Shown: positions 57,901 through 64,000 of the stretch, one piece after another
Layout of the letters: every line of letters begins with the position of its first letter
How positions within the stretch are numbered: the stretch's first letter is position 1
NCBI RefSeq assembly: GCF_041734735.1
Contig: NC_134879.1
Span: forward strand, 10,481,810 to 10,545,809
Direction of reading: 5' to 3'
DNA length: 64,000 bases
DNA from: Babylonia areolata
Lineage: Eukaryota; Mollusca; Gastropoda; Neogastropoda; Buccinidae
Program-made: the position numbers and the translations under genes
Notes under the pieces: generated by a model
Database searches by the model: none
What the model saw: the letters and a program-made list of their open reading frames with translations, nothing else
What the model was told of the DNA's origin: nothing

Positions 57901-60900
57901 GGCCGCTGGGATTTGGTCTGGCCAGGTTTTCTCTCGGAGCGTTTGGTGGAGCGGGCAAGACTGCAGCAGATGTTCTGTTGTCTGGCTGCCTGTTCTGCAG
58001 GGGCACTGCTCTGTGTCGCCGATACGGAGTTTCGTGTATAGGTGGTGTTTCAGGTGGTTGTGACCTGTCCTGAGCCTGAAAATGGCTACCTGCTCTTGAC
58101 GAGTCAGCAGATAGTACAGGTCTGCTCTGTTGTGGCATGGACGCTGCTGCTTTCACTTGTTCTGCAGCTTGGCCTTAATGATGGTCCTGGATTCAGAGTA
58201 GCTGGTAGACCTGTCCATCTGCTCTTTCATAATGCCTTCCTTTGCCAGGGAGTCCGCAGTCTTGTTGCCAAGCATGTTGCAGTGGGAGGGAATCCACTGC
58301 AGGGTGACTGTGTGACTTGTACAGAGGGAGGCGAGAGAGGAGGACAGATCGTTGAGTTCTGGATCTCTGTTGGACCAAAAGGGCCTGCAAATGGACAGGG
58401 CATCGGTCAGGAAGATAACGTTGTGGCTGGCGTAGGGGGCTGACCTCTGATATGTGGCTGTTCTGTTTTATGTTTGATTCACTCTTATGGTATACAGTCC
58501 GTAGCGAGACGATTTTTTCTCTCTCCGGAAGCTTGAACATACACGCACCCATTTTTTGTATCTTTCGCAGAGCGTTCATGTAGAATGAGTCCAGAACTCT
58601 TTGGGAAACTTGTGTGCGGGGTTCTATAGTGACTTATCATTTCACCGCCTCGGAATCTGGGGTCCAATACTAGGATCAGCACCACCACTCAAGTTAAGAA
58701 TGAAAAATCAGCGCCCTTTCCTATTCACTGGTAGCTCATTCCTCGACTTCCAATGCGCGTCATACTTTAGCATCATCCACTTGTTTAGTTTAATATAGTT
58801 TCAAAGGTAGCACGTGGCCGCTCCATTTGCATGTAACTCAGGGCCAGAAATTTCGAATTTGGAATTCTCTATGATTCTAATTTCTCCACATATACTTTTC
58901 TGATCTGGCTTAAAACACATACCCAAAATAGTTTTCTTTTGTCCTAAATTGTACTATGTTTGATTAAGGCATTCATTGTTATGATTTGCATGCTTGTAGT
59001 TTGCCACAAAAGATTCGAAGCTCAATCAATACCATTTATTTTTATTATTTGGGATTATTCGCTCTGCGGGGAAGTTTAAGTTTATACTTGGGGCTGTATG
59101 ATGCTGATGTTCCATTTGATCTTTTCTTTCGTATAAAATAGTCACCATCCAGACTTCTCGTGGCTGACATTGTCCATCATGGGTGGCATCACAACTATTG
59201 AATTGACAGAAGCAGTCAATTTTGGGTTCTCGTCACTCAAGGCACTCTTATGTTTCCTAAGCTTCCTAATAGTGTAGACTTCAGCCCCTTCAGATACCGC
59301 ATGAATTTGGAAACTTTGCTGATACTGACCGTTCAAATTGACTTAGCCTTGTGTCAGCATAGAGGTCATGATCCAGCTCCATTCACCATGATCTACCCAG
59401 TAAACCCCTAAGTTGGTTTGTCTTTGCCCTCATTAGTTCATGTGTAAGTGGTCTTTTTGGCATTAATTGTCACCAGCCACTGTTTTGTCCAGCTTTCGAG
59501 AACATTCAGCGCATGCTGTAGTTGGCAGTTGTGAGGTGTTCTTCCGAGCACCATAGGACGAGATCGTCTGCATGGATGGCTCCCTGGACTTTGCGTGGCA
59601 TATCTTTGACGATGTTGTTGATAAAGATGAGGAATAGTGTAGGGCTGAGGACACCTCCTTGAGGAACTCCTTCTCTCAGTGTCTTCTTCCGACTGTATGC
59701 TCCATTGACATGGACTTGGGCCTTCCTATTGTTCAGGTACTGCAAGATCCACTGGTACATACAGCCAGTCACACCACTCTTCTGGAGATTCCTCCAGAGG
59801 CCATCCTTCCAGACTTTTGTCGTGTGCCTTTTCCATGTCTATCCACACCGTCAGTGTATGCTGTTTGTCCTGGAAGCCATCCTCGATCTTCTGGGCTATG
59901 TAGGTCTTTTGGTCCTCAGTGGAATGATGTTGGTGGAAGCCTGCCTGCTCTGGAGCGATGATGTTGCTCTTCTCCAGGTGCCAAACTAGGCGTGAGTTGA
60001 TCATACGCTCTAGGAGCTTGCCCACACAGATGGTGAGGCTGATGGGGCGATAACTATCAGCCCTGGCTCTGTCTTTGCCCTTCTTGTGGATGGGCACCAT
60101 GTCAGCTTCTCGCCAGCTCTGTGGAACATGCCCCGTCTTCCAACTGTTGTTGAAGAGAACAAGGAGTTTGGTCTTTGCTTTGGTGCCAAGGTGTTTTAGC
60201 ATTTCATTGATGATTTTGTCAGGACCTGGAGATTTTTTGTCCTGCAAAGACTTTACGGCTTCTTCAAACTCCTTCAGTTTGAAAGGCCTGTCCATATATT
60301 CAGGTTGGTCTTGGTCATCCTGATGATTCTTTATTTCATCATGGACTTGTTGTTTTCTGTCCTCTGACACAGTGATGTTGCTGATCTGCTCATAGCTGCA
60401 TCTCTCCCTGTCACCATCTCTTGGTCTTTTTGAAGCGCGACAGGTGCTGACCTTGTCTCTTCGTTGTTCATGGCTTTGGTGAGTTTCCAGAGTTTGTTGC
60501 CATCTCTGTCAAGGTTCAGCTTTTCTGTTTTCTCCATCCAGGTTGTTCTTGCAGCTTGGATGTAGGCCTTTCTGTATTTGGCAGTGCAGGCTTTGAGAGT
60601 AATGTTGTTTTCTTGTGTTGGGTTGCTTTCAACCTTCTCTCTAGTCCTTGTCACTTCATCTTCAAGTTCCTGTAGCTCTTCTGTCCAATATGGCCTGTAT
60701 TTCTTGTGAGCGCCATGTGGAATTGCCTTTGAGGCTGCTTTCAGGATGGATTGGTTGAAGTTTTTAGTGGCTCTGTTGATGTTGTAATCGTCCATTTTGA
60801 TGGTCTTGCAGTTCTTGTCAGAGAGGCCCGCAAACATCTCCCAATCTGCCTTCTTGTAATTCCATCTGGGAAAGGACTTGGCATTGCTTGGTGTATACTG

Positions 60901-63224
60901 CAAATTGATGGCCAGTAGTACTGGTCTGTGGTCGCTGCCTGCCAACTGTCTTTGTACCTTCCTGCTGTTTTTTGGGCAAGGTCTTCATTGGCAAAGGCAA
61001 GATCTGGGGTGGTTGTGGTGAGCCATTGGCGAGAGAAGAGGTTGGTGGGTCTTCTGGATCATTCAGCAGAAGCAGATTGCTCTCTATCTGCCAGTCCTCT
61101 ACTTCGTCTCCTCTTCGGTCATTCTCACTGTAACCCCAACAGGTTGAGTGGCTGTTAAAATCACCTACTACCAAGCAGTTCTCTGATAGTATGTCCATTT
61201 TCTGTAAAGATAGCTCTTTGTCTTGAGGGCAGTACACATTGAAGATGGTGATGACAGTCTTGTCCACTATAATCTTGATTCCATGGATTTCATTTTCCTG
61301 ATTAGTATCCACTGTAAATTCTGAGGCTGATATACTGTTTTTGACGAGTATCTGCACTCCTTCTTTTGATCTTCCTTCTCTGTCCATCTTGAAGGTTTGG
61401 TAACCTCTGACTCTGAACCTGTGGTTGGATTTCAGGTGTGTCTCCTGGATACAGGCCACATCAATGTTCAGTCTTTCAGAAAGTGGAATCTTTTTGTGGT
61501 AGATGCCCTCTGCATTCCACTGGAGAATGAGTGGTCTAGAAGTTTCTCCATGGTTAGATGTTTTTTGGCCATTTGCAGTTTTCCTCCGCCTCCGAAGCCT
61601 GGCTCCTCACAACGGGACAGGGTGACCACCAGTAGCATGGGGTGGGCCCTTTTGAGGCACACGGCCCGGCACTCTACTGGCCTGGTGGGACTCCACTGGT
61701 AGAGCACCATCTCGAAAAGATTTGAGGTTTTCCATCCACGACGTAAATGCGTTGTACTGCCGTTATGTGCCAGGGGCCCAGTACATCTGTCTTCAGCATT
61801 AGTTTTCTTGTCCCAGTTTCCCCCTTGTAGGCGACTTGCTGACCAAGGCTTAAGAGCATCCCCTACCCTGGTTTGTTTCTCTGAGGTTTTCCTTCCCCGG
61901 GGCTAGAGGTTTTTATGCCCCTCTTACTCACATAATGAACCCGTCATAGGACACATGGGGAATTTGATATGGTGTAGCAGTGCCACCTGTTACCCCACCC
62001 CATCCTGGTAGAAACATCGCCATTTGGTCCGGGACTGCTTATTCGACCAGGCAAGCCTGACTTATATCGCAGCTAACCCTCGTATCTGGGGGCCGTTCCC
62101 CAATCCGCCACCTGGGGACACGCCGGGTTGGGGATAGTCGCCCCGCCCGGGCAAATTTAATGTGAGACTATGTCTATTTTTTCTTTTTAATCATTTTCTA
62201 TTTGTTTGTTTTTCTGTTGTTGGTTTTTTTGTTGTTATTTTGGGGGGTAGGGGTTAACTGGGGGAAATGGGGGAGTGTTGCTATTTTCTGTTTGTTTGTT
62301 TTTCTGTTGTTGGTTTTTTTGTTGTTATTTTGGGGGGTAGGGGTTAACTGGGGGAAATGGGGGAGTGTTGCTATTTTCTGTTTGTTTGTTTTTCTGTTGT
62401 TGGTTTTTTTGTTGTTATTTTGGGGGGTAGGGGTTAACTGGGGGAAATGGGGGAGTGTTGCTATTTTCTGTTGTTGGTTTTTTTGTTGTTATTTTGGGGG
62501 GTAGGGGTTAACTGGGGGAAATGAGGGAGTGTTGCTATTGTCCTGTTACCCCACCCCATCCTGGTAGAAACATCGCCATTTGGTCCGGGACTGCTTATTC
62601 GACCAGGCAAGCCTGACTTATATCGCAGCTAACCCTCGTATCTGGGGGCCGTTCCCCAATCCGCCACCTGGGGACACGCCGGGTTGGGGATAGTCACCCC
62701 GCCCGGGCAAATTTAATGTGAGACTATGTCTATTTATTTATTTATTTAATTTTTTTTAAATTTCATTTTAATTCTTTAAAAAAAAAATTTTATTCATATT
62801 TTTATGTCACTTAGTCTTTAATTTGTGTATCTTATTGTAAAGCGCGGTGAGCCCCGTTTGAGATAGGGGTACTGCGCTATATAAGCCTGCATTTTTTTTT
62901 TTTTTTTTTTTTTCAGTAGTTTGTTAGTTTCTGAAATCTTCTTATGACTGATTTTTTTTTTCTTTTTAATCATTTTCTATTTGTTTCATGTTTGTTTTTC
63001 TGTTGGTTTTTTGTTTTTTTTTTGTTGTTGGTTATTTTGGGGGGTAGGGGTTAACTGGGGGAAGTGGGGGAGTGTTGCTATTGTTCTGTTTGTATCAGTG
63101 TGGATGTACAACATTAAAGATAATTATTTTTTTTTAATTCACAGAATTTCTTGCCTCACCTGTGGACACACTATTGGATAAAAACAATGCTGCAGATGGT
63201 CCGGGCGCTGGGCAGTATTGTCTT
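54921..63224 (+). CDS. HYLS1: HYLS1-like centriolar protein, first two coding exons (partial)
   Basis: Coding exons 54923-55025 and 63145-63224, with the intron in phase 1. Exon 1 starts two bases after a tttccag acceptor and reads MDSSLTFSDQEIQEELSRLG, then YDNIPYDKLKQFQK. Exon 2 continues EFLASPVDTLLDKNNAADGP, then GAGQYCL, and ends in phase 0 at gtgagt. The pattern FSxxEIxxxLxxLGYxNIPxxxLxxF is, as I recall, the N-terminal motif of HYLS1 homologues, which recruit the giant proteins needed for centriole-to-basal-body conversion. The diagnostic C-terminal HYLS1 box would lie beyond position 64000, so the name is tentative. The gene runs divergently from RNASET2. The 8-kb intron is full of transposons. 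Confidence 0.55.
54923..55025 (+). CDS. HYLS1: HYLS1-like coding exon 1
   Basis: 103 bases, 34 codons plus one base. The donor is AAAG|gtaatc. The start ATG is the first in the exon. Confidence 0.65.
55794..56194 (-). mobile_element. SINE family S1, copy d, with target duplication
   Basis: A minus-strand copy in intron 2 of the HYLS1-like gene, with head at the right end and tail at the left. Short 9-base repeats, acttgtatt, at 55785-55793 and 56195-56203 are probable target duplications. Confidence 0.85.
56230..57560 (+). mobile_element. LINE E: L2-type reverse transcriptase fragment
   Basis: On the plus strand: VKSWMTDHKLNDNKTEAL (about 56638), then PKPSSIQVGTSDIPFSASAC (about 56730), LGYMLSDDMTLDIHINHICR (about 56795), TTETTKTLVCSFVLSRLDYG and NALLAGCPKHYVDKLKKIQN (about 56905-57020), and a decayed C-terminus ending HKRALKTHLFNLYLSK at 57375. 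This is the thumb and C-terminal part of an L2-type LINE. A 51-base tandem duplication (from about 57013 and 57064) has disrupted the C-terminal region. Confidence 0.85.
57580..57725. repeat. Compound (TG)n/(TA)n microsatellite
   Basis: Alternating TG, TATG and TA blocks over about 145 bases, in the 3' part of LINE E or between it and LINE G. Confidence 0.9.
57836..62160 (-). mobile_element. LINE G: Nimb/I-type LINE with EN, RT and RNase H, broken in two
   Basis: On the minus strand from the right: a GC-rich 5' region (62160-61600), AP-endonuclease domain (about 61505-60850; IDVACIQETHLKSNHRFRVR, LVVGDFNSHSTCWGYSENDR), RT (about 60235-59440; SYRPISLTICVGKLLERMIN, EGVPQGGVLSPTLFLIFINN, IHADDLVLW), then a gap, RNase H (about 58450-58230; TLQWIPSHCNMLGNKTADSL) and C-terminus (about 58120-57840; ACGTG-type CPCRTGSQTTEHLLQ). 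RT followed by RNase H indicates the I/Nimb group. The RT thumb is missing and its place is taken by the sequence at 58455-59465. Several frameshifts are present; it is inactive. Confidence 0.88.
58455..59465 (+). repeat. Degraded second copy of the intron segment 55800-56975
   Basis: Ordered similarity by eye to SINE copy d plus the start of LINE E: 'acccattttttgtat', 'accaccactcaag', 'cacttgtttagtttaatata', 'ttgattaaggcattcattgt', 'aagtttaagtttatacttgg', 'tttgggttctcgtcactcaa', 'cagctccattcaccatgatc', 'aagttggtttgtctttg'. Identity is perhaps 65-70 percent with many small gaps, far lower than between other SINE S1 copies. It lies in the gap between the two halves of LINE G. Confidence 0.6.
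61986..62735. repeat. 194-base direct duplication of the LINE G 5' end
   Basis: 61986-62179 and 62542-62735 match at all but one position (g/a in 'gatagtcgccccg'/'gatagtcaccccg'). The pair is 556 bases apart. Together with the 90-base unit that follows each copy, this is a recent tandem duplication of the junction between LINE G and its flank. Confidence 0.92.
62195..62541. repeat. 90-base tandem repeat, about 3.8 copies
   Basis: Units containing ggggttaactgggggaaatg at 62252, 62342, 62432 and about 62506. The last unit is 16 bases shorter. A single diverged version of the same unit lies at 62960-63085, just before HYLS1-like exon 2, and is probably the source. The three-fold repeated Phe/Leu/Gly frame across it is an artefact. 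Confidence 0.9.
62815..62912 (+). mobile_element. SINE-type tail with poly-T
   Basis: tcttattgtaaagcgcggtg, 'gataggggtactgcgctata' and 'taagcctgc' followed by 21 T. The phrase 'gtaaagcgc...tactgcgctata' is a common 3' end of mollusc retroposons. It sits inside the second copy of the 556-base duplication and is absent from the first. Confidence 0.5.
63145..63224 (+). CDS. HYLS1: HYLS1-like coding exon 2
   Basis: 80 bases that complete a Glu codon and add 26 codons. The acceptor is ttcacag and the donor gtgagt, and the frame is open throughout. The phase agreement with exon 1 supports the join. Confidence 0.6.
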
Positions 63225-63417
63225 GTGAGTTCACATTTTGATTGAGATCTCTCCTTATTCTCTTTTCTGTCTGCTTTGTGTTATTGTCTGTCAGTCTCTC
63301 TCAGCCTCCATCCTCTGACTCATCTCACCAATTTCAATTCTTGGTATATTTGTTCAAAACAAATTGTAAAACATGTTGCCTTCTGTCTCTCACTCTCTGT
63401 CCCTGACTCCCTGTCAT

Positions 63418-63457
<40 letters not shown>

Positions 63458-64000
63458 TAGGTACCGGCAACCTCACTTGTTAAACTGAAGCTGAGACTAA
63501 AAAAACGTTGATTTTGCCCATTTTCCCCAAGCCTGTAACTTCAGTGATGATTAAGAAATAAAGATATGTTTTATACAGAAATAAAGTTCACTTTCTCCTC
63601 GTTCCAGTGCTGTTTTTGTTTTTCATCTGTAATTTATCTTTGTTGAATAAGAGATTCAAAATCAGGGGTAGTCTAAAAGCTTCTTGCACGTTTTGACCGA
63701 CTGCTCCGACACAGATCGCGTCAACTGGTTTTCCCATCTCTCTTTTCTTCGCTTAGCTTGCCTGTTCCATTTGATCTACAGAGCTATTTTTAGTACAGTT
63801 GTGTTTGTCTGAACCTCATCTTTCCGGTGAATATTAGTTCGGCTTGCAAAACCGCATATTGCGAAGATAGCGTGCAAAAAACGATTTTTGCTTGACTTTA
63901 AACTTAAAATTCTCAAAATTGGTAATAGATACAATAGTTATTACGGATACTAAAGAGAAGCGTTTTTAATTTCCTTTCGAAAGGTATACGCAACTACCGC
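63225..64000. other. Start of the next intron of the HYLS1-like gene
   Basis: Contains a (CT)-rich tract and a (CA)n at 63427-63453. Two AATAAA hexamers (63557 and 63580) lie in the sense direction, but no further coding exon or terminal exon could be identified before the window ends. Confidence 0.4.

Noticed and set aside
57836-58443. Two overlapping host-like ORFs of 106 and 133 residues on opposite strands
   Set aside because: They are off-frame readings of the LINE G RNase H and C-terminal region.
62202-62504. 100-residue ORF with three identical repeats
   Set aside because: It is a reading of the 90-base tandem repeat in the intron, and 90 is a multiple of three.
63557-63585. Polyadenylation site of the plus-strand gene
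   Set aside because: Two AATAAA hexamers are present, but the gene as seen encodes only 61 residues and lacks its expected C-terminal domain, so termination here is unlikely.

Overview
This window looks like invertebrate nuclear DNA, most likely from a gastropod mollusc. It has spliced genes with GT-AG introns, a very high load of simple repeats, tRNA-headed SINEs of the kind found in molluscs, and CR1/L2-type and I/Nimb-type LINE remnants. There is no sign of bacterial gene organisation. The assignment to molluscs is inference from the repeat families and the gene style.

Two host genes can be supported. They are transcribed away from each other from a shared promoter near 52.8-53.0 kb. On the minus strand, 52794 down to 31360, lies a complete ten-exon gene for a secreted or lysosomal T2-family ribonuclease (RNASET2). 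All exon phases join, the coding length is 807 bases (268 residues plus stop), and both catalytic motifs and all eight cysteines used by animal T2 enzymes are present. On the plus strand, from about 53.0 kb, begins a second gene. Its first two coding exons (54923-55025 and 63145-63224) resemble the N-terminus of the centriolar protein HYLS1; the rest lies beyond the window.

Layout: 1-16 kb is intergenic, built of microsatellites, SINEs, two minisatellites, a MULE-like foldback MITE and three copies of a diverged 300-base repeat. 16.7-19.8 kb is a 5'-truncated I/Nimb-type LINE with a 12-base target duplication. 20-28 kb holds a TTAA-flanked MITE, a dead mariner, and CR1-type and Nimb-type LINE pieces. 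28-31.3 kb is probably the 3' flank or 3' UTR of RNASET2. 31.4-52.8 kb is RNASET2, whose introns contain a 29-copy 63-base minisatellite, a pair of homologous 600-base repeats (one split by a 367-base retroposon), SINEs and several LINE fragments. 53-64 kb is the start of the HYLS1-like gene. Its 8-kb second intron holds a SINE, an L2-type LINE, a broken Nimb-type LINE with endonuclease, RT and RNase H, and a recent 556-base tandem duplication.

The most notable observations are the VNTR in RNASET2 intron 8, which is open on both strands and whose long minus-strand frame runs in phase into exon 9; the compact divergent promoter with an inverted pair of CCAAT boxes; several transposon insertions datable from perfect target duplications; and a strangely corrupted second copy of an intron segment at 58.5-59.5 kb that may be an assembly fault. 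I saw no retrovirus-like or Polinton-like element, no CRISPR array and no operon.
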